Positions 24,978 through 33,380 of a stretch of DNA of 64,000 nt are shown here, in pieces. The notes below the pieces were generated by a model. It was not told where the DNA came from and did not search any database. It saw only the letters and a program-made list of their open reading frames with translations. This stretch comes from Actinomycetota bacterium (GTDB taxonomy: Bacteria > Actinomycetota > Actinomycetes > S36-B12 > UBA10799). The stretch spans positions 496,001 through 560,000 of the forward strand of contig JACJWR010000001.1 of the NCBI GenBank assembly GCA_020637055.1, given 5' to 3'. The position numbers and the translations under genes were made by a program. Position 1 is the first letter of the stretch. Each line of letters opens with the position of its first letter.

Positions 24978-25622
24978 ATGGATCTTTTCGCCGACATCGC
25001 CGATGAGCGGCGCATCACAGCAGACTTCCTCGGCACCCTGAACTCCGAGCAGTGGGCGACCCCCAGTTTGTGTCGCGGATGGACGGTTCACGACGTCGCC
25101 GCACATCTGCTGATGCCCCTTGTCACCTCCACCTGGACGGTTGCGGCCGCCCTGCTGCGGCACCGGATGAACTTCGATCGGGCCAATGTCGACCTCACGG
25201 CCGGTGTCGCCAAACGAAGCGATGCTGAACTGATCGAGGGTCTGCGTGACCACGCCGACGACCGCTACACGCCACCCGGCTTGGGACCGGCGGCGCCGTT
25301 GACGGATCTGCTGATCCACGGTGAGGACATGCGCCGGCCGTTGGGACTGACCCGTGACTTCGAGGCGTCCCGGCTGGTGGTCGCGCTGGAGTTCCTCACC
25401 TCGGGTTCGCGGTTGGGCTACGTCCCGCCATCCCGACTCACCGGCCTGCGGTTCGAGGCGACGGACCTGAATTGGGAATGCGGCGAGGGGGTCGACGTGT
25501 ACGGGCCCGCCGAGTCGTTGATGTTGGCGATCGCCGGGCGTCCGGCCGCGCTGCCCGACTTGACCGGCGACGGCGTGGCGGAGTTGGCCGGTCGGATCGG
25601 CGGGCTGGCCGCGTCGCGGTGA
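24978..25622 (+). CDS. mycothiol-dependent maleylpyruvate-isomerase-like (DinB-fold) protein
   Basis: 214 aa. QWATPSLCRGWTVHDVAAHLLMP (about 31-52) is the signature of the TIGR03083/MDMPI family, with the first metal-ligand His in AAHLL. DLLIHGEDMRRPLGL (about 111-125) supplies the second metal site His and Asp. The enzymes use mycothiol and a divalent metal in a four-helix DinB-like bundle; only a few have a known substrate, so the name is by family. It implies a mycothiol-making host. Starts seven bases after a TANNNT box. Confidence 0.82.
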   Translation: MDLFADIADERRITADFLGTLNSEQWATPSLCRGWTVHDVAAHLLMPLVTSTWTVAAALLRHRMNFDRANVDLTAGVAKRSDAELIEGLRDHADDRYTPPGLGPAAPLTDLLIHGEDMRRPLGLTRDFEASRLVVALEFLTSGSRLGYVPPSRLTGLRFEATDLNWECGEGVDVYGPAESLMLAIAGRPAALPDLTGDGVAELAGRIGGLAASR

Positions 25623-25644
25623 TCGCGGGGGAGACAATGCAGTC

Positions 25645-26094
25645 ATGGCCCGCCGACGCAAGCTGCCCAGCGATGAGGTGTTGCGCGGTTGGCGGGCCGA
25701 GGGGCTGACGTACCGGCAGATCCACCGGCGGTTGGCCGAACAGGGGATCGAGGTCTCGTTCTCGTCGGTGAGTGTGGCGCTCAGCCGGATGGGGTCCACC
25801 GAACGGGTGCGCTACGACGACTGGTTGCCCTGGTCGCCGATCAGCGCCCGGCACAACGACGCCTGGGAGGCCACGATGCTGCGGACCGGTGCCAGGCTGG
25901 CCCGCGGGCAGGACGTGCCCGAGCGGCACCGCACCTCGTTCCGGCGGTGGCTGACGGAACTGCGCGAGGCCAACCAAGTGGTGGCCTACAGCACCGAGCG
26001 GGGCTTCTTCCTAGTCGACGCCCGGGACGGCCTCGACGCCCCGAACGGAATTCCGATTCGACCGCCCGATTCGCCGGGGGGAGCCACCGAGTAG
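25645..26094 (+). CDS. small helix-turn-helix protein, unknown function
   Basis: 149 aa. VLRGWRAEGLTYRQIHRRLAEQGIEVSFSSVSVALSRMG (about 9-47, shown in parts) is a helix-turn-helix of the resolvase/homeodomain-like type. The rest is basic and soluble, with Trp-rich DDWLPWSPISARHNDAWEA and a C-terminal segment (GFFLVDARDGLDAPNGIPIRPP) that recurs as a short, unnamed actinobacterial module. It follows the MDMPI-like gene by 22 bases and could share its transcript. Possibly a small DNA-binding regulator; I do not know its target. Confidence 0.6.
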   Translation: MARRRKLPSDEVLRGWRAEGLTYRQIHRRLAEQGIEVSFSSVSVALSRMGSTERVRYDDWLPWSPISARHNDAWEATMLRTGARLARGQDVPERHRTSFRRWLTELREANQVVAYSTERGFFLVDARDGLDAPNGIPIRPPDSPGGATE

Positions 26095-26135
26095 TCCGAC
26101 GGCGGCATCAGCATCGGCTTGGTACCGGCTCGGGC

Positions 26136-27227
26136 TCAGGCAGGGTCCTGCTGCGGTGAGTCGGGTAGGGTCTGCCCGTCGCGCTGCTTGAGCCAGAGCG
26201 TGCGCTGCGGGAACGGAATCTCGATGCCTTCGGCGTCGAAGGCGTACTTGATCCGTTCCTGGAGTTCCCGTGAGGTCGCCCACTGTTCGCCTGGTCGCGT
26301 CTTCGCCACCATCCGCAGCACCACGCCGTCGTTCCCGAGTTGCTGAACACCCCAGACCTCGGGTGCCTCCAAGATCCGCTTGGCGAACTCCTCGTCCTCG
26401 AACAACTCCAGGCCGACCCGGTTCATGATCTCCCGAGCCTTCCGGATATCAGCGCCGTAGGCGATTCCGACGTCGATCAGGGTGCGGGACCAGTCCTGAC
26501 TCATGTTGCCGACGCGCAGCACCTCGCCGTTGCGCACGAACCACAACGTGCCGTCGAGGCCGCGCACCTGGGTGACCCGCAGCGAGACGTGTTCCACCGT
26601 GCCGACTGCATCGCCGAAATCCACCACGTCGCCCACCCCGAACTGGTCCTCGAGCATCATGAAGATCCCCGAGAAGAAGTCCGCCACCAGCGATTGGGCG
26701 CCGAAGGCCAGCGCCACCCCGGCGATACCCGCCCCGGCGATCAGCGGCCCGAGGTTGAAGCCCATCTCGGTGAGAACGAGCAGCACCATGATGGTGACGG
26801 TCGTGATCGTGATGACGTTCTGCATCAACTTCCCGAGCGTGTCCGCACGCTGGATATCCCGCTCGGCTTCGATCAACGCCTCGGTGTTGTCGGCCCACTT
26901 GCCGTCCATCTTCTTGCGCCGGGCGTCGATCATCTTGCGTACCGTGCGGTTCTTCAACCGGATCAGCATCCACCGGAGCAGCATCATGACGACGACGATC
27001 AACGCCACGCGCACCGCAGCGGGAAGGAACGTGTGCAGCCACCAGTTTCCGCTGCTCACAGCCTCTTCCACCGTGGTGGTGATCTCCTCGGCGTCGGGGA
27101 CCGTAGCCGAAGGATCCGGTGTCGGCTCGGCGACCGCCGGTTCGGCCGCTGCCCAGATCGCCGTGTGCACGTGCGCGAGGGTCGACAGAGCGGAATCGGT
27201 GAGAGTTTCGGGCACCATGGCTGCCAT
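26136..27227 (-). CDS. MscS-family mechanosensitive channel
   Basis: 363 aa (an ATG at 27218 is an alternative start). After a helical N-terminal stretch and two membrane segments (about 66-86, 134-156), the pore helix reads LIAGAGIAGVALAFGAQSLVADFFSGIFMMLEDQFGVGD in pieces at 162-200; Gly/Ala packing and the AQSLVADFFSG turn are characteristic of TM3 in MscS. The beta domain follows with VVDFGDAVGTVEHVSLRVTQVRGLDGTLWFVRNGEV. It opens on membrane tension and releases solutes on osmotic downshock. The last 40 residues are charged and not conserved. It faces the FNT gene in the same orientation. Confidence 0.92.
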   Translation of the reverse strand: MAAMVPETLTDSALSTLAHVHTAIWAAAEPAVAEPTPDPSATVPDAEEITTTVEEAVSSGNWWLHTFLPAAVRVALIVVVMMLLRWMLIRLKNRTVRKMIDARRKKMDGKWADNTEALIEAERDIQRADTLGKLMQNVITITTVTIMVLLVLTEMGFNLGPLIAGAGIAGVALAFGAQSLVADFFSGIFMMLEDQFGVGDVVDFGDAVGTVEHVSLRVTQVRGLDGTLWFVRNGEVLRVGNMSQDWSRTLIDVGIAYGADIRKAREIMNRVGLELFEDEEFAKRILEAPEVWGVQQLGNDGVVLRMVAKTRPGEQWATSRELQERIKYAFDAEGIEIPFPQRTLWLKQRDGQTLPDSPQQDPA

Positions 27228-27295
27228 TGTCGGATAGCGCCGCCGCCACCCCGCCCGCCGGGGCGGTCGGCCCGAGTTGCCCGCCGGGTAGGGGT

Positions 27296-28156
27296 CTACT
27301 CGGCTTTGGCACTCCTTTTGCGCAGATAGCGCTGCTCATCGTTGACGTAGGCGTAGTAGAGCCCGATCAGCAGTCCGCCGCCGACGAAGTTGCCGAGCAG
27401 GGCCACTGCGACGTTGATCACAGCGGCTACCGGATCGATGCCGTGGTTGAATCCGTGCACCATGAACAGCACCGTGTTCGCCACCGAGTGTTCGAACGCC
27501 AGGAACGCGAACACGAACACCGAGGTGATCATCACCAGCGCCTTGAGCATGTCCTCCCGGATGTTGCCGTTGTAGACCATCAGCATCGCCAGGTTGATCA
27601 TGAAGTTGCAGAAGACCGCCCGCAGGAACAGGTCGGTCAGACCCACCGCCCCGTCGGTCACATAGCCCAACTTCGTGTCCACGGCCTCGGTCATCGCCAC
27701 CGTGGTGTCGCCGTTGAGCAAAGTGGTGAAGGACACCAGGAGGGCGACCAGCAGGCCACCGAGGAAATTGCCGAACAGACACATGCCGAGCAGGACGAAC
27801 GACTTGCGAATCGTGGTGCGCCGGTAGTAGACGCCGATCGTGGTGATCATCATGTTCGACGTCAGCAGTTCGGACTTCGAGTAGTAGATGAAGACCAACG
27901 CCCAGCCGAAGATGAAAGCGCCGATCAGCTTGCCAACCAGGTGCAGGTTGGTGTCGCCGACCGTGATCTGGTCGAACCCGGCGCCGACGGTGTAGTAGGT
28001 GGTGTAGAAGACGCCGATGATGATCCCGGCCATTGCCGCCCGCATGAGGTAGCGCTTGGCGATCTGGCCGGTCATCTCATTCTTGGTGTCGAGGATGTCG
28101 AGCACGGTGGAGATGAACTGCTTGCCGGGGAACATGCGATCTGTCGTGGCCGCCAC
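27296..28156 (-). CDS. formate/nitrite transporter (FNT) family channel
   Basis: 286 aa from GTG 28156, six bases after TAGCCT on the minus strand. Six membrane helices. Family marks: LTSNMMITTIG (about 97-107), LFGNFLGGLLVALL, AVFCNFMINLAMLMV and FLAFEHSVANTVLF with the central pore His in FEHSVAN (about 221-227). FNT pentamers move small monovalent anions such as formate, nitrite, hydrosulfide or lactate. Lack of adjacent nirBD or pfl genes leaves the ion open. Confidence 0.9.
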   Translation of the reverse strand: MAATTDRMFPGKQFISTVLDILDTKNEMTGQIAKRYLMRAAMAGIIIGVFYTTYYTVGAGFDQITVGDTNLHLVGKLIGAFIFGWALVFIYYSKSELLTSNMMITTIGVYYRRTTIRKSFVLLGMCLFGNFLGGLLVALLVSFTTLLNGDTTVAMTEAVDTKLGYVTDGAVGLTDLFLRAVFCNFMINLAMLMVYNGNIREDMLKALVMITSVFVFAFLAFEHSVANTVLFMVHGFNHGIDPVAAVINVAVALLGNFVGGGLLIGLYYAYVNDEQRYLRKRSAKAE

Positions 28157-28162
28157 GCAGAG

Positions 28163-28168
28163 AGGCTA
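28163..28168 (-). promoter_or_regulatory. -10 box, leaderless start of the FNT gene
   Basis: TAGCCT on the minus strand, six bases before GTG 28156. Confidence 0.5.
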
Positions 28169-28280
28169 TCCGCGCGTTCGTGCGGATGCGCCCGCTCGAG
28201 CCGAGTCGACCGGTGGAGGTGCTCGGCCGCCGACGTCACCCGAATACCAACTTCCGATACCTTCCAACGTCCGATTCCCC

Positions 28281-28286
28281 TAGCCT
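28281..28286 (+). promoter_or_regulatory. -10 box, leaderless start of the sigma-factor-like gene
   Basis: TAGCCT, six bases, ATG 28293. The same hexamer serves the divergent FNT gene about 115 bases away. Confidence 0.5.
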
Positions 28287-28292
28287 GAGCGC

Positions 28293-29078
28293 ATGCTGAC
28301 GGACGGACGGGAACTTGTCGCGCGGGTCGCGCGCGACTCTGACACAGCCCTGTCGGCGCTGACCGAGAAGTTCGGGCAGATGGTGTTCGACTACTGCGCG
28401 GCGGTCCTTGCCGATCCGGAGTTGGCCGGTGACGCCGCAGCAGGCACGCTGATGGCGGCGACGCAACGGATCTCCGAACTCTCGGACCCGCAGGAACTCG
28501 ATGCTTGGCTGTGTTCACTCGCACGTGGCGAGTGCCTGCTCCTGCTGCAGACGACGCCGGAGCGCACCCGCAACGGATCCGACGCCGGGTCGGCGGTTGC
28601 CGAGTCGTCGGCCGACGTGGCGCTGGTGCGCAGTGCCCTGGCGTCGCTGAGTGCCGGCGACCGTGGGGTGCTCACGCTGGCCCGTGGAAGCGGATTCGCG
28701 GTGGCGGAGATCGCGGCCATCATGGGAGTCACCCAGGCCAACGCCAGGGCCAGGCTGGATCGGGCGAACGAGAACCTCAGCCAAGCCGTCGAAACCCAAC
28801 TCCTGCAGTCCGACCCACCCGGTTCCTGCACCGGACTCGACGCCCTGCTCGCCGATGCAGTCGGGGCGCCGCCGGCAGGTATGCGGAGGTTGGTCACCGC
28901 ACACATCGCGGATTGCCCTTCCTGCGAGCAGCGGGTCGCGGACGTGCGCTGGCTCTACGCCGATGCCGAGTCGCGCCCCGCCGCGTTCGGATCCGGAGTC
29001 GACGCGGTGGCAGCCATCCAGTCCCGGCTCTCCGGGGCCGTGCAGCCGACACCCCAGCGGGAGCGGCGACGGGCCTAG
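28293..29078 (+). CDS. ECF-like sigma factor with C-terminal zinc-finger anti-sigma-like domain
   Basis: 261 aa. Residues about 10-85 fit a degenerate region 2, and 112-165 (SALASLSAGDRGVLTLARGSG, then VAEIAAIMGVTQANARARLDRANENL) are a region 4 helix-turn-helix. Behind them, about 195-220, is VTAHIADCPSCEQRVADVRWL, the His-x3-Cys-x2-Cys pattern of zinc-binding anti-sigma domains. No membrane helix follows. Sigma activity and its control may therefore sit on one polypeptide. The leaderless start supports early translation. Function is inferred from domains; which promoters it reads is unknown. Confidence 0.7.
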   Translation: MLTDGRELVARVARDSDTALSALTEKFGQMVFDYCAAVLADPELAGDAAAGTLMAATQRISELSDPQELDAWLCSLARGECLLLLQTTPERTRNGSDAGSAVAESSADVALVRSALASLSAGDRGVLTLARGSGFAVAEIAAIMGVTQANARARLDRANENLSQAVETQLLQSDPPGSCTGLDALLADAVGAPPAGMRRLVTAHIADCPSCEQRVADVRWLYADAESRPAAFGSGVDAVAAIQSRLSGAVQPTPQRERRRA

Positions 29079-29100
29079 CTGCTGGGCTGTGACAATTCCG

Positions 29101-29505
29101 CTAGGCAGGCAGGAGTTCGGAGAGCAGTTCTTCGATGTGAGTGCGGATCGTGTCCCGGATCGGACGCACCGCCTCGACGCCTTGGCCGGCCGGATCTTCC
29201 AGCACCCAGTCCTCGTAGCGTTTGCCCGGGAACACCGGGCAGACGTCGCCGCAGCCCATCGTGATGACCACGTCGGATTCCTTGACCGCGTCGGTGGTGA
29301 GGACCTTGGGGATCTCGGCGGAGATGTCGATCCCCTCTTCGAGCATCGCCGCGACTACGGCCGGGTTGACCGTCTCGGCCGGCGCCGAACCGGCCGAGCG
29401 GACCTCCACCCGGTCGCCCGCCAGGTGCGTCAGCCAGGCCGCGGCCATCTGGGAACGCCCGGCGTTGTGGACGCAGACGAAGAGCACGGAAGGTTTGTCA
29501 GACAC
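29101..29505 (-). CDS. arsC: arsenate reductase (low-molecular-weight phosphatase type)
   Basis: 134 aa from GTG 29505, which has GAAGAGG six bases upstream. SVLFVCVHNAGRSQMAAAW (about 6-24) carries the C-x5-R phosphate loop with catalytic Cys, and WVLEDPAG holds the general-acid Asp. A CGDVCP pair (about 83-88) could join the thiol relay used in thioredoxin- or mycothiol-coupled ArsC. It reduces arsenate to arsenite, which the neighbouring Acr3 exports. Divergent from arsR; the two share the operator region. Confidence 0.93.
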   Translation of the reverse strand: MSDKPSVLFVCVHNAGRSQMAAAWLTHLAGDRVEVRSAGSAPAETVNPAVVAAMLEEGIDISAEIPKVLTTDAVKESDVVITMGCGDVCPVFPGKRYEDWVLEDPAGQGVEAVRPIRDTIRTHIEELLSELLPA

Positions 29506-29580
29506 AAATTCCTCTTCTCGGGTTGGCTGCACCGGCGGTCACCCGGGCAGGAGTTCGTCGAGTAGGCCGATGATGACTTG

Positions 29581-29596
29581 ATCGACATGTATCGAT
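29581..29596. promoter_or_regulatory. ArsR operator candidate 1
   Basis: ATCGACATGTATCGAT: five-base arms ATCGA/TCGAT around six bases. AT-rich island between the divergent arsC and arsR genes, and the same 5-6-5 plan as the second site. Confidence 0.6.
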
Positions 29597-29614
29597 ATAT
29601 GCTAGCCAGATGAT

Positions 29615-29630
29615 ATTGATGAGTGTCAAT
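29615..29630. promoter_or_regulatory. ArsR operator candidate 2
   Basis: ATTGATGAGTGTCAAT: arms ATTGA/TCAAT around six bases, 34 bases centre to centre from site 1. It resembles the ATTGA/TCAAT half-sites bound by several ArsR/SmtB repressors, and ends 28 bases before the arsR start. Confidence 0.55.
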
Positions 29631-29658
29631 GAATCGTCTCATGGTGGAGCGTGAACCC

Positions 29659-30048
29659 ATGGCAGAGCAGCACCGCACGAAGCTCGCCGTCCAGAGCGCC
29701 GGCACCGGCCCGACGTGCTGCCCGGCGGGTCTGGACCAGCCGATGAGCCGCGCCGCCGCAACTGATCTGGCACGGCTGTTCAAGGCCATCGCGGTACCCG
29801 CGCGGTTGCAGATCCTGGCCTTGATCCGTTCCAGCGACACCGGCGAACTGTGCGCGTGCGATTTCACCGACTCGCTCGGCCTGTCACAGCCCACGATCAG
29901 TCACCACCTGAAGGTCCTCACCGACTCGGGGCTGCTGGTCCGACGTCAGCATGGCACCTGGGCTCACTTCAGCATCGATTCCCGTCGGCTGGCCGAACTC
30001 GCCGCAGTGGTCAGCCCGGCTCGCGATTCGGCGGAGGTGCTCGGGTGA
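29659..30048 (+). CDS. arsR: ArsR-family arsenite-responsive repressor
   Basis: 129 aa from ATG 29659 (GGAG ten bases upstream; GTG 29623 is an alternative). Winged helix fold: DLARLFKAIAVPARLQILALI, then FTDSLGLSQPTISHHLKVLTDSGLLVRRQHGTWAHF. ELCACDF carries the C-x-C pair in the DNA-binding helix region that binds arsenite in many ArsR proteins, and there is an extra Cys-Cys near the N-terminus (PTCCPAG) that could complete a three-Cys site. It represses its own operon until arsenite binds. The stop overlaps the acr3 start. Confidence 0.92.
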   Translation: MAEQHRTKLAVQSAGTGPTCCPAGLDQPMSRAAATDLARLFKAIAVPARLQILALIRSSDTGELCACDFTDSLGLSQPTISHHLKVLTDSGLLVRRQHGTWAHFSIDSRRLAELAAVVSPARDSAEVLG

Positions 30049-31142
30049 CGCGCTCGGCCGAACTCGACGCCACCGAGCAGGCAGTGGTCTCGCGACTGTC
30101 GCTGCTCGACCGCTTCTTGCCGGTGTGGATCCTGGCTGCCATGGCCGTCGGTCTGCTACTGGGCCGACTGATCCCCGGGATCCAGGACGTGCTGGACGCG
30201 GTCAAGATCGATCAGACGTCGCTGCCGATCGCCATCGGCCTGCTGCTGATGATGTACCCGGTGCTGGCCAAGGTCCGGTACGAGGACATGGGCCACGTCA
30301 CCGGCGATCGGCGGATGTTGGGGCTCTCGCTGCTGCTCAACTGGTTGATCGGGCCGGCGTTGATGTTCGCCCTGGCGTGGATCTTCCTCGCCGACCAGCC
30401 GGCTTTCCGCACCGGGCTGATCGTGATCGGGTTGGCCCGGTGCATCGCCATGGTGCTGATCTGGAACGACCTCGCCTGTGGCGACCGGGAGGCGGCAGCA
30501 CTTCTGGTGGCCATCAACTCGGTCTTCCAGATCCTCGCCTACGCCCTGCTCGGGACCTTCTACTTGAAGATCCTTCCCGGCTGGCTGGGCCTGGACACCC
30601 AAGACGTCGAGTTCTCCACCTGGGGGATCACCAAGGCGGTGCTCATCTTCCTCGGAATCCCGCTGCTGCTCGCCTACCTCACCAGACGGGTGGGGCTCGC
30701 CACCAAAGGCCGGCAGTGGTACGACACGAAGTTCATCCCCCGCATCGGACCGTGGGCGCTCTACGGCCTGCTGTTCACCATCGTGGTGATGTTCGCCCTG
30801 CAAGGCGATGCCATCATCTCCGATCCGGTTTCGGTGGTGCAGATCGCGATTCCGCTGCTGATCTACTTCGCGGTCATGTGGAGCGTGTCGTTCTTCGTCG
30901 GCTGGCGTGCCCGGCTCGGCTACGGCAAGACAGCCACACTCGCCTTCACCGCCGCCGGCAACAACTTCGAGTTGGCGATCGCGGTGTCGATCGGCGTGTG
31001 GGGGGTCACCTCCGGTCAGGCACTCGCCGGCGTGATCGGCCCGTTGATCGAAGTCCCAGCGCTGGTGGGATTGGTCTACGTGTCGCTCTGGTTGCGACGC
31101 AGGTTGCAGTTCGCCGCCAGGGAACGAGTGCCGTCCGGGTAG
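30045..31142 (+). CDS. acr3: Acr3 arsenite exporter
   Basis: 365 aa from GTG 30045, with GGAGG eight bases upstream inside arsR (GTGA overlap). Ten hydrophobic helices. LARCIAMVLIWNDLACGD (about 134-151) includes the Cys of TM4 known as essential in Acr3, and TAAGNNFELAIAVSIGVWG (about 304-322) is the second family block with a Glu. It extrudes arsenite driven by the proton gradient. Length is normal. Operon arsR-acr3, with arsC divergent. Confidence 0.95.
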   Translation: MTRSAELDATEQAVVSRLSLLDRFLPVWILAAMAVGLLLGRLIPGIQDVLDAVKIDQTSLPIAIGLLLMMYPVLAKVRYEDMGHVTGDRRMLGLSLLLNWLIGPALMFALAWIFLADQPAFRTGLIVIGLARCIAMVLIWNDLACGDREAAALLVAINSVFQILAYALLGTFYLKILPGWLGLDTQDVEFSTWGITKAVLIFLGIPLLLAYLTRRVGLATKGRQWYDTKFIPRIGPWALYGLLFTIVVMFALQGDAIISDPVSVVQIAIPLLIYFAVMWSVSFFVGWRARLGYGKTATLAFTAAGNNFELAIAVSIGVWGVTSGQALAGVIGPLIEVPALVGLVYVSLWLRRRLQFAARERVPSG

Positions 31143-31255
31143 TCGCCCGCAGGTCCCGGTCGGCGATCGGAGCATCGACCGACTCGGGGTGGTGCCGGAC
31201 GTGCTAGGAATAGGACTGTCCCGGGGTTATGCCGGGTGCGTCGACGGAGGTTCAC

Positions 31256-32962
31256 ATGGGACTGCGCGAGACGAATCTGGGGAAGTTGGACGGCGGGCAC
31301 TTCGATGTGCTGATCGTCGGCGGCGGGATCAACGGAGCCGTCGCCGCTGCGGCGCTCGCAGGCCGCGGGGCCTCGGTGGCATTGATCGATCAGGGTGACT
31401 TCGCCAGTTTCACCTCGATGGAGTCCTCCAACTTGGTGTGGGGCGGGTTCAAGTATCTGGAGAACTACGAACTCGGGCTGGTACGCAACCTGTGCATGTC
31501 GCGCAACCACTTGATGCGCGCCTACCCGGCAAATCTGAAAGAGATCCGATTCCTCGCCACGCTGGATGAGCATTCGCCCTACAAGCCGTGGTTCGCCGCG
31601 CTGGGTGCCACGGCCTACTGGCTGATCGGCAACGGATTCACCAAACCGCCGCTGCTGCTGGGCAACAAAGGCATCCTCAAACGCGAGCCGAAAGTCAACA
31701 CGGATTCCGCGCTCGGGGCGATCGTCTACTCGGACGCCTACATCGTGGACAACGACTCCCGTTTCGTGTTCGGATTCGTGCGCTCGGCGCTGAATTCGGG
31801 AGCGGTGTGCGCGAACTACGTGGAGTTCCTGGGAGCGCACAAAGAGGGCGACCTGTGGAAGGCCCAGTTGCGCGACACCGACACCGGTGGCGCCGGTGAG
31901 GGCGATCAGGGCCGCACCTTCGAAGTGAGCGCCCGGGTGCTGATCAACGCGGCCGGCCCGTTCGTGGACGCGCTGAACTCCGAGCTGGGAATCGTCACCA
32001 AACACAAGATCGTGTTCTCCAAGGGCATCCACCTGCTGGTGCCGCGGATCGCCGGGAACGAACAAGTCCTCGCCTTCTACGACGACACCCAGCGGCTGTT
32101 CTACGTCATCCCGATGGGTCCACGTTCGGTGATCGGCACCACCGACGAACGGGTGGACCACCCTGTGACGCACGTCGAGGACGACGACCGCGACTTCCTG
32201 CTCCAGCAGATCAACGCCCGACTCAAACTCGACTCGCCGCTCACCCCGGACGACATCATCGCCTCTCGGTGCGGCGTCCGGCCGCTGGTCGTGGAGGGTT
32301 CGGGGAAAGGTTCCGAGAACAAGGACTGGACCTCGCTGTCGCGCAAGCACGCGATGGAGGTGGACCGGCGGGAGAGTTTCATCTCGATCTTCGGCGGCAA
32401 GTTGACCGACTGCGTGAACATCGGCAACGAGGTCTCCCGCGCGGTGGCCAAACTCGGAGTCAAACTCGAGCGCGACCGGCACCACTGGTACGGCGAACCG
32501 CCGCGTCCCACGCGCGATGAGTTCTTCCGCCAGGCCCGACTGATGCACCTCGACAAACTGCGTCAACGCGAGAGCTTCGAGACGCTCTCGACCCGGCTAT
32601 GGCGCCGCTACGGTCTGCGCGCCTTCGCGATGTTGGAGGCGATCCGGGACGACCCGACGATGGCCCACGACATCATCGCCGGAGCCGAATACGTGCGGGT
32701 GGAGCTCTACTACGCGGCCCAGACCGAGATGATCACCACGCTGGAGGATTTCCTACGTCGGCGATCGAAGATCGCCTTGGTCTTGAGCTACGAGGAGATC
32801 CGCGACGCCGAGGGCATCCGCGAGGCGTGCCAGTTGCTGTTCGGGGACGACGCCGACCGCCGCTACGACGAGTACTTCACTCCCGAGCGGGAGGCCGAAG
32901 CGCGCAAACTCCGGGAAGCCGACGCCAACTTCCCGGAGCTGCCGGTGGGTGCGAGCGCCTGA
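31256..32962 (+). CDS. glpD: aerobic glycerol-3-phosphate dehydrogenase
   Basis: 568 aa from ATG 31256 (GGAGG five bases upstream). FDVLIVGGGINGAVAAAALAG (about 16-36) is the FAD dinucleotide-binding motif; TSMESSNLVWGGFKYLENYEL continues the FAD/substrate region and GPRSVIGTTDERVDHP is the strand preceding the substrate loop. A C-terminal helical domain begins near 440. It oxidises glycerol-3-phosphate to dihydroxyacetone phosphate, passing electrons to quinone on the membrane. A few positions of the usual GGTSS motif read SMESSN; the fold is otherwise complete. Convergent with a DoxX gene, one base apart. Related function: glycerol dehydrogenase at 34555. Confidence 0.88.
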   Translation: MGLRETNLGKLDGGHFDVLIVGGGINGAVAAAALAGRGASVALIDQGDFASFTSMESSNLVWGGFKYLENYELGLVRNLCMSRNHLMRAYPANLKEIRFLATLDEHSPYKPWFAALGATAYWLIGNGFTKPPLLLGNKGILKREPKVNTDSALGAIVYSDAYIVDNDSRFVFGFVRSALNSGAVCANYVEFLGAHKEGDLWKAQLRDTDTGGAGEGDQGRTFEVSARVLINAAGPFVDALNSELGIVTKHKIVFSKGIHLLVPRIAGNEQVLAFYDDTQRLFYVIPMGPRSVIGTTDERVDHPVTHVEDDDRDFLLQQINARLKLDSPLTPDDIIASRCGVRPLVVEGSGKGSENKDWTSLSRKHAMEVDRRESFISIFGGKLTDCVNIGNEVSRAVAKLGVKLERDRHHWYGEPPRPTRDEFFRQARLMHLDKLRQRESFETLSTRLWRRYGLRAFAMLEAIRDDPTMAHDIIAGAEYVRVELYYAAQTEMITTLEDFLRRRSKIALVLSYEEIRDAEGIREACQLLFGDDADRRYDEYFTPEREAEARKLREADANFPELPVGASA

Positions 32963-33373
32963 CTATCGGGCCCGGGTGGGGGAGTTGAGCGCCGCCCGCA
33001 GCATCGGTAGTTGAAGTGGCACCCGCAGCCAGGACGCGGCGATCAGCGCCGGCCTGCGGCGTTTGGCCCGGGTGGCCGCGATGGCCATCCACCAGTTGCC
33101 CACCCACACGCCGGCCAACAGTCCGGCACTGGCCTTGGGCGCCCAGGGGGCTCTCGTCGCGAGTCCGGCGGCGCATGCCAGTTCGGCGACACCGGAGGCG
33201 TAGGTCCAGGCCCGGGGTGATCCGAGCGCCGGTGGAATCAGCGGGTAGAACACCGCCGGTCGGATCAGGTGGACCGTTCCGCTGACGGTGAATGCGGCGA
33301 TCAAGGCCTTGGTGCCCAGCGGCAGGTTGGCCGGAACGTCGATCGGGACGGATTCAGTGCTGGTGTGATTCAC
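32963..33373 (-). CDS. DoxX-like small membrane protein
   Basis: 136 aa from GTG 33373, which lies eight bases after the upstream gene's stop, so start is tentative. Four membrane helices: ALIAAFTVSGTVHLIRPAVF, AWTYASGVAELACAAGLAT, KASAGLLAGVWVGNWWMAI, and a shorter fourth. The pattern P-x-x-x-x-Y-x-S-G-V-x-E-L-x-x-A-x-G is a DoxX/DUF4267-type signature. Cellular role is not settled; relatives are linked to thiosulfate oxidation and redox stress. Last gene of the LOG-DoxX pair. Confidence 0.7.
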   Translation of the reverse strand: MNHTSTESVPIDVPANLPLGTKALIAAFTVSGTVHLIRPAVFYPLIPPALGSPRAWTYASGVAELACAAGLATRAPWAPKASAGLLAGVWVGNWWMAIAATRAKRRRPALIAASWLRVPLQLPMLRAALNSPTRAR

Positions 33374-33380
33374 CCCCCAA

